From NCBI RefSeq assembly GCF_009601685.2, contig NZ_CP045701.2, forward strand, positions 6,324,001 to 6,388,000: 64,000 nucleotides of DNA, given 5' to 3'. Positions 41,587-50,188 of this stretch are shown here, piece by piece. Position numbers and translations under genes: made by a program. The notes under the pieces were generated by a model. The model was not told the origin of the DNA, searched no databases, and worked only from the letters and a program-made list of their open reading frames with translations. Source of the DNA: Pseudomonas brassicacearum (lineage in GTDB: Bacteria; Pseudomonadota; Gammaproteobacteria; Pseudomonadales; Pseudomonadaceae). Each line of letters starts with the position of its first letter. Positions within the stretch are counted from its first letter, which is position 1.

Positions 41587-43017
41587 ATGACCCTCTACGT
41601 GAACCTCGCCGAATTGCTGGGTACCCGCATCGAACAGGGCTTCTACCGCCCCGGCGACAGGCTGCCATCTGTGCGGGCATTGAGCACGGAACATGGGGTC
41701 AGCTTGAGTACGGTGCAGCAGGCCTATCGCGTGCTGGAAGACAGTGGGCTGGCGATGCCGAGACCCAAGTCCGGCTACTTCGTACCCGTGGGCCGCGACC
41801 TGCCCGACCTGCCGGCGGTAGGCCGTCCGGCCCAGCGCCCTGTGGATATTTCCCAGTGGGACCAGGTACTGGAGCTGATCCGCGCCGTACCGCGCCCGGA
41901 CGTGGTGCAGCTGGGACGCGGCATGCCGGATATCAACTCGCCGACCATGAAACCGCTGCTGCGCAGCCTGGCGCAGATCAGCCGTCGACAAGACATGCCC
42001 GGCCTGTATTACGACAATATCTACGGCAACCTCGCGCTACGTGAACAGATCGCCCGGCTGTCGCTGGACTCCGGCTGCCAGTTGGGGCCCAACGATGTGA
42101 TCGTCACCACCGGCTGCCATGAGGCGCTGTCGGTCAGCATTCGCGCCACTTGCGAACAAGGCGATATCGTCGCGGTGGATTCACCCAGTTTTCACGGGGC
42201 CATGCAAACCCTCAAGGGCCTGGGCATGAAGGCTTTGGAGATTCCTACCGACCCGCTCACCGGCATCAGCCTGGATGCACTGGAACTGGCGCTGGAGCAA
42301 TGGCCCATCAAAGCCATACAGTTGACCCCCAGCTGCAATAACCCGTTGGGCTACATCATGCCCGACGCCAATAAACGCGCACTGCTGAACCTGGCACAGC
42401 GCTTCGACGTGGCGATCATTGAAGATGATGTGTATGGAGAATTGGCCTACACGTACCCTCGCCCACGCACCATCAAATCCTTCGACGAAGACGGCCGCGT
42501 CCTGCTCTGCAGTTCATTTTCCAAGACCTTGGCTCCAGGCCTGCGCATTGGCTGGGTCGCCCCTGGCCGGTATCTGGAGCGGGTGCTGCACATGAAATAC
42601 ATCAGCACCGGTTCCACCGCGCCACAACCGCAGATCGCCATTGCCGAATTTCTCAAGGGGGGGCATTTCGAGCCCCATTTACGTCGGATGCGCACGCAAT
42701 ACCAGCGTAATCGCGACGTGATGATCGATTGGGTCAGCCGTTATTTCCCCCACGGCACCCGGGCCAGCCGGCCCCGGGGCAGCTTCATGCTCTGGGTCGA
42801 GCTACCAGAAGGTTTCGATACCTTGAAGCTCAACCGCATGCTCCATGATCAGGGCGTTCAAATCGCCGTCGGCAGTATCTTCTCGGCGTCTGGCAAATAC
42901 CGTAATTGCCTGCGCATGAACTACGCTGCCAAGCCGACCCCGCAAATCGAAGAGGCGGTGCGCAAGGTAGGTGCGGTCGCGATCAGGCTGCTGAACGATA
43001 CCCCGTTACCTGCATGA
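41587..43017 (+). CDS. MocR-type regulator (GntR HTH fused to aminotransferase)
   Basis: The 476-residue protein has a GntR winged HTH (1-70: YRPGDRLPSVRALSTEHGVS, STVQQAYRVLEDSGL) and a fold-type I aminotransferase domain (95-470) with PLP lysine K313 in SSFSKTLAPGLRIGW. PSCNNPLG and EDDVYGEL supply the Asn and Asp/Tyr PLP contacts. MocR proteins act as PLP- or amine-sensing regulators. It diverges from a DUF1127 gene and is convergent with the usher gene. The ATG follows GGGAG. Confidence 0.92.
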   Translation: MTLYVNLAELLGTRIEQGFYRPGDRLPSVRALSTEHGVSLSTVQQAYRVLEDSGLAMPRPKSGYFVPVGRDLPDLPAVGRPAQRPVDISQWDQVLELIRAVPRPDVVQLGRGMPDINSPTMKPLLRSLAQISRRQDMPGLYYDNIYGNLALREQIARLSLDSGCQLGPNDVIVTTGCHEALSVSIRATCEQGDIVAVDSPSFHGAMQTLKGLGMKALEIPTDPLTGISLDALELALEQWPIKAIQLTPSCNNPLGYIMPDANKRALLNLAQRFDVAIIEDDVYGELAYTYPRPRTIKSFDEDGRVLLCSSFSKTLAPGLRIGWVAPGRYLERVLHMKYISTGSTAPQPQIAIAEFLKGGHFEPHLRRMRTQYQRNRDVMIDWVSRYFPHGTRASRPRGSFMLWVELPEGFDTLKLNRMLHDQGVQIAVGSIFSASGKYRNCLRMNYAAKPTPQIEEAVRKVGAVAIRLLNDTPLPA

Positions 43018-43054
43018 ACCTCGATCGGCCCGGCGCCTTGGCTGGCTTGGCACA

Positions 43055-45472
43055 TCATCGCGCCTGACAAACCACGTCGGCGCTGTCATACGGTCCTGAA
43101 GCCGCCGGCAACCGACCCGTATCAAGCTCCAGGCTGCAAGCGCGGCCCTCGGAAAGCAACACCCGCAACCGAACCACTGCAGGTGCGTGATCCAGGTACA
43201 CCAGGCCCGTATCGACCACCGAGGTCAGGTACTGATTGTGTTCGTCATACACCCCAAGGCCCTTGCTCACAGGCACCCCCTCGTCGGTGCGTATGCTCAG
43301 CATCAGGCGACGAACCGAACCCGCCTGGAAGTCGAGCCGCGGCACGGCGCCACGTGCAGCCAGTACTTCTTGAAATCCATTGGGTACATCGAGGTTGCGT
43401 GGCAGGCTGGACGTATCGATTTCAATCCGACAGGCCTGGTAGGCGGACAAACTGGACGCCACCGCGCGTCCTCCGGCGTCGGTCCAGACGGGACCGTGGG
43501 GCGTGCCAATCCTGATTCCCGCGTCATCGCCGACCTTGATCAGGCCAAAGGTATCGCGCAAAGGATAAGGCGAAGGCGTCATGCCGTCCTCGTGCAACGC
43601 CAAGCCGCCGCGCAGGGCCAGATCATAATGACGGGCCCCGGCGCCATTGCGGGAGAGGCCGATGTCCACGCTGGTATAACGCGGCAAGGCGTTGAGTCTG
43701 GCGTTGAGATCGTTCTGGCCACTGGCCGAGCGGTCGACACCGACGCTATAGCCCAGGCTATCGCTGAGCTGCTCGGTGTAACGAGCTCCGGTACGCAGCC
43801 CTCGATCATCATCCTGGCGGGCGAAGGTACTGATCCTTCGGTTGCGCCCCAGGGGCACGCTGAGGTTCGCGGACATGCCGGTATTGCGTGCTTGCCCGAC
43901 ATGCTCGTGTTGCACACTCAATGACAGGGTCGTCCTGTCGAATGTTCGGGACCAAGCCGTGCTGATTCGTGCGGCATCCCTCCCCATGGCCCCGGAATAA
44001 CGCGTCAGCGATCCACTGAGCGCCCCCCATCGCGGATCGGCACGTCGCAAGGAGATGGCCCAGTGACGCTCTGCCCAAGCGAGTCGATCATCGGTCGCGG
44101 CGTCCAGCCCCGTCTCAGCCAGATGCCGGAAACCACCGCTGCGTCGCCCCGTCGTCAACCCGATCGAAAACCTATCGTTCAGAACCGTGTTCAACGCGGC
44201 CTGCAGGTCATGCCCCTGAGTACCCCGGGCCGTGCGCGAACCTAGCTGCTGGAACCGCGCCGTCATGTTACGCGTCAGCGCCTGCTCGATTCCCCATCCC
44301 ATGGAGCGATATTCGTCAGCGCCCATCACCCCGGCGCTGAACTGCGTTGCCTGCCCAAACCGCCAGTCCCGGCTCAGGGCGAAAAACGACGGCGTATCAC
44401 GCTCATCGTTGTTGAGCCGCCGCACCTTGCCGACCGCCAGCGCATAGCTGGGCGCGGTTCTCAGGCTCACCGGACGCAGGTTGGCGGCGGGGACACGGAA
44501 ATCACGGCGCTCGCCATTTTCTTCAAGGACGCTCACGTCCAGGTCGAGACGCTGGCTGAGCAGGGGCAAGTCGCTCAGTGTGAAAGGCCCCGCGGGCACC
44601 AACGTGTTAAAGATCACCACACCGCTTTGCCGGACTTCGACCCGCGCTGTCGAGTAGGCGAGCCCTTGCACCACCGCTCCGCCGCCCACGCCACCACTTG
44701 CTTGCGAGAGCGCCGTTTCCGGAAGAATCTGCGCGCCGAAAAAGGGTTCGCCCGCAAACAACGATGAGCGCATGTTCAACTGCCCCAACTGAACCTGCGC
44801 TCCGTAGCGCTCCCAGGTCTTTGAAGCCTGGGTGTACAGCGTTTCGAAACGCGTTACACCTGCAAAAGAGGTGTAGTTCTGACGGCTGCGCACCACCCAA
44901 TCGCCAGCGTTGAATCCCAACTCGGTGCCCAGGCTGCGGTATGGGCTGGACTGCCCGGCGGCAGAACCGTTTACCATCAGCGCATCATAGTTGATGACAC
45001 CGGCCATCCCGCCCGACGTCCAGGCGTCCCGGCGGGTCGCCGCAGCGAGCAACCAGTCGGTGGGCACCAGCAGGCGCACCAGGTTCAGCCCCGGCTCAAG
45101 CCATACCTGGGCCCCGGACAGGCTTTCAGTCACCCGTGAACACGGCACCTTCCCGGCGTCGGGATGCAGGCCTGATGGCGCAGCTATTGCCGCCCGATCC
45201 AGCAGGTCCGCATCCAGGCATAGCTGTCCTTGCTCGTCAAAAGTGGCCATTACCTGCCCCGCCGATGCGCCATTGACGCTCAAGGAGATCAGATGGCGCC
45301 CGGCCGCGAAGCGCGGCGCATCGCGAAAATACTCGGCGATCTGCGGATCAAGCCCTCGGGCCTCGAGTACTGATCGGTCGAACTCGGCGAAGGTCCGGGC
45401 CATGGTCCCCGCCTGTGCTATCCCAAGCAAGGCCAAGCCACCGGCCAGGCGAAATAAGACTCGAAAACGCAC
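43055..45472 (-). CDS. Fimbrial outer-membrane usher protein
   Basis: The 805-residue protein has a signal peptide (MRFRVLFRLAGGLALLGIAQAG), an N-terminal periplasmic domain (FAEFDRSVLEARGLD, HLISLSVNGASAGQVMATFD), then a long beta-barrel with a plug region and conserved GVGGGAVVQGLAYSTARVEV and AGPFTLSDLPLLS, and a C-terminal periplasmic region. It is the secretion pore of a chaperone-usher pathway. Start is GTG at 45472, sharing one base with the chaperone's TAG stop (TAGTG). No subunit gene follows; the next gene downstream is the convergent MocR gene. Confidence 0.9.
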   Translation of the reverse strand: MRFRVLFRLAGGLALLGIAQAGTMARTFAEFDRSVLEARGLDPQIAEYFRDAPRFAAGRHLISLSVNGASAGQVMATFDEQGQLCLDADLLDRAAIAAPSGLHPDAGKVPCSRVTESLSGAQVWLEPGLNLVRLLVPTDWLLAAATRRDAWTSGGMAGVINYDALMVNGSAAGQSSPYRSLGTELGFNAGDWVVRSRQNYTSFAGVTRFETLYTQASKTWERYGAQVQLGQLNMRSSLFAGEPFFGAQILPETALSQASGGVGGGAVVQGLAYSTARVEVRQSGVVIFNTLVPAGPFTLSDLPLLSQRLDLDVSVLEENGERRDFRVPAANLRPVSLRTAPSYALAVGKVRRLNNDERDTPSFFALSRDWRFGQATQFSAGVMGADEYRSMGWGIEQALTRNMTARFQQLGSRTARGTQGHDLQAALNTVLNDRFSIGLTTGRRSGGFRHLAETGLDAATDDRLAWAERHWAISLRRADPRWGALSGSLTRYSGAMGRDAARISTAWSRTFDRTTLSLSVQHEHVGQARNTGMSANLSVPLGRNRRISTFARQDDDRGLRTGARYTEQLSDSLGYSVGVDRSASGQNDLNARLNALPRYTSVDIGLSRNGAGARHYDLALRGGLALHEDGMTPSPYPLRDTFGLIKVGDDAGIRIGTPHGPVWTDAGGRAVASSLSAYQACRIEIDTSSLPRNLDVPNGFQEVLAARGAVPRLDFQAGSVRRLMLSIRTDEGVPVSKGLGVYDEHNQYLTSVVDTGLVYLDHAPAVVRLRVLLSEGRACSLELDTGRLPAASGPYDSADVVCQAR

Positions 45473-46176
45473 TATTGCAAACTCAAATGTGCGTCATAGC
45501 TGTCAGTTGCAAAACCGTAAGTGGTCGCGGGAAACAGCCGGACATGGGTAGCCAGACTCGAAGGCGTACTCAGTGTCAGTACTTCGCCGGGCAGGATATA
45601 AGTGCGTCCGAGGTCCAGCATTGCGCCCCCAGGAATCAGACTCACCGACCGCGCCAGTCGGACAACATAGGGACTGGGATTGTTTACGCGGACCAGGCCA
45701 CCCTTGGCGCTCCAGACCAACCGCTTCCACGGTGCTCGCTCAACCGCGAGCCCGGCGGGGCGAAGAATCACCGGAATATTCTGCCGCACGCCCATGGCGA
45801 TCTGTGCGCCATTGCCCGCCGGACGCGACTGGATGCCCTCGAACTGCACGCGCTTGAGCCGCTCCGTCTTCAGGGGGACAGTGGTGTGCAGGATAAAGCG
45901 CACTTGCTGGCTCTGGCCCGGTTCGACCCGGGCCACTGGCGGACTCAGAACCAGCAAAGGGTCCTGGTCCTGCGGAAGATGAATGACCGAGCTATGAAGC
46001 AATGCCGGCTGAGCATCGGTGTTCCTGACGGTGAGTGTCGCCTCGCCCTTGCCTTGGTCGACGATCACGACCGGCGTCTCCGGGACCATGCCGGCGCCTT
46101 GGACACTTTGGACGATAAACGCCAGGCACAGCGCGACTACCACGCTGAGCTTCGGCGAAGATATTGGGGAAAACAT
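45472..46176 (-). CDS. Periplasmic fimbrial chaperone (PapD family)
   Basis: The 234-residue protein has a signal peptide to about residue 28. It has the PapD immunoglobulin-like domain 1 (VVIVDQGKGEATLTVRNTD, VEPGQSQQVRFIL) and domain 2 starting near 130 (VILRPAGLAVERAPW...). GMVPETPVVIV replaces the usual SGI...TRVIY start, so it belongs to a divergent class. It stabilises subunits by donor-strand complementation before the usher. An AGGAG-like GGAGA precedes the ATG. Confidence 0.9.
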   Translation of the reverse strand: MFSPISSPKLSVVVALCLAFIVQSVQGAGMVPETPVVIVDQGKGEATLTVRNTDAQPALLHSSVIHLPQDQDPLLVLSPPVARVEPGQSQQVRFILHTTVPLKTERLKRVQFEGIQSRPAGNGAQIAMGVRQNIPVILRPAGLAVERAPWKRLVWSAKGGLVRVNNPSPYVVRLARSVSLIPGGAMLDLGRTYILPGEVLTLSTPSSLATHVRLFPATTYGFATDSYDAHLSLQ

Positions 46177-46240
46177 GGGAATCTCCAGAGGGTGTCAGCC
46201 GGGCAGGAAAAACGGCGTAGCCCGCACCCGGCCAACCCGC

Positions 46241-46295
46241 CGGAGCGTGGCCCTTTCAGGCAAGCAGGCGGCTTTCAAGCGCCTGCCACGCTCCG
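46241..46295 (-). promoter_or_regulatory. Stem-loop between pilin and chaperone genes
   Basis: The outer stem CGGAGCGTGG / CCACGCTCCG (10 bp, perfect) encloses an inner stem GCAGGCG / CGCCTGC with a 9-nt loop. There is no U-tract, so it looks like an RNA-stabilising or attenuating structure at the 3' end of the major-subunit mRNA, rather than a full terminator. Confidence 0.55.
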
Positions 46296-46309
46296 TCATG
46301 GGTCAGGAC

Positions 46310-46957
46310 TCAGAGGTAGAACACATCGAACGTCACCGAACCGTCGAGATCGAACTCGTCGTTGGTTGGCGGCAATTCGGAAGTCGGTCGAATGGAGGCG
46401 ACTACCTGCATCGGGAAGCTGTGCAGACTGGCAGCGACTGGGCCCGCCAACACATTCGCCCCCCAGGAATAAGCCGGTGTATTGGCCACCAGGCCGTTGG
46501 TGGACACTTGCCAGGCCGGATTGGCGGACGTACGCATCAGCAAGGTCTGCGGGCTGCCGTCAGCCATTGGTTGGCCGGACAATAAACCGAAACCACCGAT
46601 CCCCTCGCCCTGGGTGCTGCCCAGGCCGAAGTAAAGGTCGTTATCTCGACGGCCATTGAAAACCAGTCCCGGCACCTTGGTAGCGCCGCGGTTATCGGTG
46701 ACGGCAACTTCCACCGCCGCGGGTGCGTCACAAGAAATATTCAGCATGATGTCACGAGGCGGCAGATCGTTCTGCCGGTCAGGGGCCAGGGTTGAAGAGA
46801 AGATCCGTCCCAGATTGACCTCATTGCCACCGGCGAACGCCGGCACACAAGTGGTCGGGATAACGCGGCCGGTCACGCTCAAGTCGACACTGGCAGCCTG
46901 GGCGGCGAACGGGATTAATGTGGCAGCGGCCAGTGTGCCGGCGAGAATTATTTTCAT
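46310..46957 (-). CDS. Fimbrial major subunit, DUF1120-like
   Basis: The 215-residue exported subunit has a signal peptide (MKIILAGTLAAATLIPFAAQA) and an immunoglobulin-like pilin body with two cysteines (TTCVPAF and NISCDAP) likely disulfide-bonded. The C-terminus ends FDLDGSVTFDVFYL, the alternating beta-strand pattern used for chaperone and donor-strand contact. It most resembles DUF1120-type pilins of Pseudomonas. ATG 46957 has CAGG at 9 nt; ATG 46963 is two codons longer. It is first in the pilin-chaperone-usher operon. Confidence 0.82.
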   Translation of the reverse strand: MKIILAGTLAAATLIPFAAQAASVDLSVTGRVIPTTCVPAFAGGNEVNLGRIFSSTLAPDRQNDLPPRDIMLNISCDAPAAVEVAVTDNRGATKVPGLVFNGRRDNDLYFGLGSTQGEGIGGFGLLSGQPMADGSPQTLLMRTSANPAWQVSTNGLVANTPAYSWGANVLAGPVAASLHSFPMQVVASIRPTSELPPTNDEFDLDGSVTFDVFYL

Positions 46958-47220
46958 GCTCATGGACCTGTTGAATGGTTGGAAAACATCCGTGACGCAA
47001 CTGCGAGACTTCACTGCTGCGAACACCCACGCATAGTTGCCCGTCGAGTAGGATTTTTCTGTAGGAGGAAGCTCTGTTAATTGCAGTATTCCTCAACAAG
47101 GCTCGTGGCTTTTTCGACCTACACAGCCAATGAGCCGCCAGGCTGCGTCGCGTTTCGAGCGGGCGTGAAAAATCCGAAGCCGTGCCATACTTCGCTTTTC
47201 TCAAAGCCGGATGACCTCGT

Positions 47221-48786
47221 TTGAGACAGCACCTTGCTCTGCCATTCATGCTGTTGATCGCCATGCTGCTCAATGGCTGCGCGAGCCTTGATGTAGTGCG
47301 CGAGCCCAGCCAGGCGCTACCGGCGACAGATTCCGCCTTCGGCCGTTCGGTTCAGTCCCAGGCCGCACCACATGAAGGTCGCTCAGGCTTTCGCCTGTTG
47401 GCCGACAGCACCGACGCCTTCATCGCCCGGGCCGAGTTGATTCGCCACGCCCAAGGCAGCCTGGATTTGCAGTACTACATCGTCCATGACGGCATCAGCA
47501 CCCGAATGCTGGTGGACGAACTGCTCAAGGCCGCAGATCGCGGCGTACGCGTGCGCATCCTGCTGGATGACACCACCAGCGACGGCCAGGATCAGATCAT
47601 CGCCACCCTCGCCGCTCATCCGCAGATCCAGATCCGCCTGTTCAACCCGCTGCACCTGGGACGCGCCACCGGCGTGACCCGCAGCCTCGGTCGCCTGCTC
47701 AACCTGTCACAGCAACACCGCCGGATGCACAACAAACTGTGGCTGGCGGACAACAGCATGGCCATCGTCGGCGGCCGCAACCTGGGCGACGAGTATTTCG
47801 ACGCCGAACCCAACCTGAACTTCACCGACATCGACCTGCTCGGTGTCGGCCCGGTGGCTGAACAATTGGGGCACAGCTTCGACCAATACTGGAACAGCGC
47901 CCTGAGCAAACCCATCGAACAGTTCCTGTCCCGTCGCCCCACGCCCAAGGACCTGGCCAACAACCGCCTGCGCCTGCAAGAGTCCCTGGAGCAGACCCAA
48001 AAGGAAAATCACGCGCTCTACCAGCAGTTGACCGCCTACAAGACCCAACCGCGCCTGGACATTTGGCGCAACCAGTTGATCTGGGCCTGGAACACAGCGC
48101 TGTGGGACGCGCCCAGCAAAGTGCTGGCCAAGGACGAGCCGGACCCGCAGTTGTTGCTGACCACGCAACTGGCCCCCGAGCTGACCGGCGTCAGCAAAGA
48201 GCTGATCATGATTTCCGCCTACTTCGTCCCCGGCCAGCCAGGTTTGGTGTACCTGACCAGTCGCGCCGATGCCGGCGTGTCGGTGAGCCTGCTGACCAAC
48301 TCCCTGGAAGCTACCGACGTGCCCGCGGTGCACGGCGGCTATGCGCCGTACCGCAAGGCCTTGTTGCAACATGGCGTACGCCTGTTCGAGCTGCGACGAC
48401 AACCGGGCGACACCGGCAGCAGCCCTCACCTGTTCTACAGCAAATCCTACGGCCAATCGGACTCCAGCCTGCACAGCAAGGCGATCATCTTCGACCAGCA
48501 GAAATCGTTCATCGGCTCGTTCAATTTCGACCCGCGCTCGGTGCTGTGGAACACCGAAGTCGGCGTACTGGTGGACAGCCCTGAACTCGCCGGCCAAGTC
48601 CGTGAGCTGGCCTTGCAGGGCATGGCGCCGGCCCTGAGTTATCAGGCCAGGCTGGAGCACGGAAGGCTTGTATGGACCACCGAAGACAACGGCCAGATAC
48701 ACGACCTGGACCGCGAACCGGGCAGTTGGTGGCGCCGGTTCAATGCCTGGTTCAGCACGACGATCGGGCTGGAGCGGATGTTGTAG
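47221..48786 (+). CDS. Phospholipase D-family lipoprotein (ClsC/YmdC-like)
   Basis: The 521-residue protein has a lipoprotein signal (MRQHLALPFMLLIAMLLNGC, lipidated C20). It carries two HKD catalytic motifs, HNKLWLAD (170-177) and HSKAIIFD (419-426), each followed by a GS/GG(R/N)N loop (VGGRNLGDEYF, GSFNFDPRS). This is the PLD superfamily in the ClsC/YmdC cardiolipin synthase-like branch, likely at the periplasmic face. The start is a TTG at 47221; an in-frame ATG nine codons later would lose the positively charged n-region. Confidence 0.88.
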   Translation: MRQHLALPFMLLIAMLLNGCASLDVVREPSQALPATDSAFGRSVQSQAAPHEGRSGFRLLADSTDAFIARAELIRHAQGSLDLQYYIVHDGISTRMLVDELLKAADRGVRVRILLDDTTSDGQDQIIATLAAHPQIQIRLFNPLHLGRATGVTRSLGRLLNLSQQHRRMHNKLWLADNSMAIVGGRNLGDEYFDAEPNLNFTDIDLLGVGPVAEQLGHSFDQYWNSALSKPIEQFLSRRPTPKDLANNRLRLQESLEQTQKENHALYQQLTAYKTQPRLDIWRNQLIWAWNTALWDAPSKVLAKDEPDPQLLLTTQLAPELTGVSKELIMISAYFVPGQPGLVYLTSRADAGVSVSLLTNSLEATDVPAVHGGYAPYRKALLQHGVRLFELRRQPGDTGSSPHLFYSKSYGQSDSSLHSKAIIFDQQKSFIGSFNFDPRSVLWNTEVGVLVDSPELAGQVRELALQGMAPALSYQARLEHGRLVWTTEDNGQIHDLDREPGSWWRRFNAWFSTTIGLERML

Positions 48787-48808
48787 GCCTGCTCAAACCG
48801 CTGTGGGC

Positions 48809-49951
48809 TCAGGCTGTTTGGCTCGCCCCGAACGCCCCTTGGCGCATTAGCAGAATCACCAGGCCAAACGCCCCTGCCGCCATGAACAAAGGCAGCGCAT
48901 GCCCGCTGATCCACTGGCTGCCCGCTCCCGCCGCCAGTGGGCCGATCAGGCAACCAAGGCCCCACAGTTGCGCGACATGGGCATTGGCCCGCACCAGCGC
49001 ATCGTCGCGATAACGCTCGCCGATCAGGATCAGCGACAACGTGAACAACCCACCGGCACTGGCACCGAACAGCACCCACAACGGCCAGATCAACAGGGTA
49101 TCGATCAACAGCGGAACCGCCAGGCTCGATAACGTCAGCGCCACCGCACACCCCGTCAACAGCGCCCGGCGAGACACGCGATCGGCCAGGGCGCCGATGG
49201 GCAACTGCAACAAGGCATCGCCGACCACCACGGTGCTGACCATTGCCAGCGCGATGTCGGCAGTGAAGCCCTGGCGCAGGCAATACACCGGCAGCAACGT
49301 GAGGATCATGGCCTCGAACGCGGCGAACAACGAGACCGCCCAGGCAATCGCCGGCAAGCCTCGGCAAAACGTCCACAAGTCGCTAAACGTAACGCTGCCG
49401 GCCTCGCTGCTCGGCGCACCGCTGCGGCCCAGCAACAGCAAAGGTGCGACCAGCAGCAGGCCGACGCCCACCCAGAACCCATAGTCATGATCGGTCCCCA
49501 GCGCGCCCAGCAGCAGCGGGCCGGACAACTGGCTCAGGGCGTAGCAGCTGCCGTACAGCGCCACCAGTCGCCCACGCCATTGTTCAATGACCAGTTGATT
49601 GATCCAGCTTTCACCGAGAATGAACACCAGGGTCAGGACCACGCCAATCACCAGGCGCAGCAGCAACCAGACCGGATAGCTGGGCAACAGTGCCAGCAAC
49701 CCGATGGACACTGCGCCGCCCCACAGGCACAGGCGCATCAACGCTGCCGTACCGAACCGCGCCGCCAACCGGCTCGACACCTTGGCCCCAAGCAACACCC
49801 CTACGGCCGGCATGGCGGCCATCACGCCAATGGCGAACGAGCCATAGCCCCAGCCCTCCAGGCGCAGCGACACCAGCGGCATGCTCACGCCCAGGGCCAG
49901 GCCGACACTCAGGACAGATGCCAATACGGCGAAATAGGTCGCCCAACGCAT
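48809..49951 (-). CDS. MFS transporter (YcaD-like)
   Basis: This 380-residue inner-membrane protein has 12 predicted membrane segments, with conserved loop 2-3 GAKVSSRLAARFG and loop 8-9 GALADRVSRRALL. Helix 5-like GESWINQLVIEQWRGRLVALYG resembles the YcaD/UPF0226 branch. Substrate is unknown. The ATG at 49951 (MRWATYFAVLAS) follows ACAGGAG; an upstream in-frame ATG adds 14 residues. It is convergent with the PLD gene, 22 bp apart. Confidence 0.88.
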   Translation of the reverse strand: MRWATYFAVLASVLSVGLALGVSMPLVSLRLEGWGYGSFAIGVMAAMPAVGVLLGAKVSSRLAARFGTAALMRLCLWGGAVSIGLLALLPSYPVWLLLRLVIGVVLTLVFILGESWINQLVIEQWRGRLVALYGSCYALSQLSGPLLLGALGTDHDYGFWVGVGLLLVAPLLLLGRSGAPSSEAGSVTFSDLWTFCRGLPAIAWAVSLFAAFEAMILTLLPVYCLRQGFTADIALAMVSTVVVGDALLQLPIGALADRVSRRALLTGCAVALTLSSLAVPLLIDTLLIWPLWVLFGASAGGLFTLSLILIGERYRDDALVRANAHVAQLWGLGCLIGPLAAGAGSQWISGHALPLFMAAGAFGLVILLMRQGAFGASQTA

Positions 49952-50002
49952 TTCCACGCTCCTGTGGACAGTGATCGGTTTTTCAGACACCACTCAAAAC
50001 AA

Positions 50003-50095
50003 AGTGGGAGCAAGCTTGCTCGCGATGACGGCGCAACATTCAACAAAGTCGTCGTCTGTCATACCGCTATCGCGAGCAAGCTCGCTCCCACAGGG
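50003..50095. repeat. REP doublet (REPIN) of the GTGGGAGCGAGC family
   Basis: AAGTGGGAGCAAGCTTGC... and the inverse CTATCGCGAGCAAGCTCGC...CAGGG are about 40 bp apart, between the MFS gene and the end of kauB. Confidence 0.85.
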
Positions 50096-50188
50096 ATTTG
50101 TGTCGACCGCCAATCTTCCGCTCATCCCCGCTCCCACAGGGGGAATCAGCGCTGCATGACACCCCGCACAGATCCGGGGCCGCCTCTG

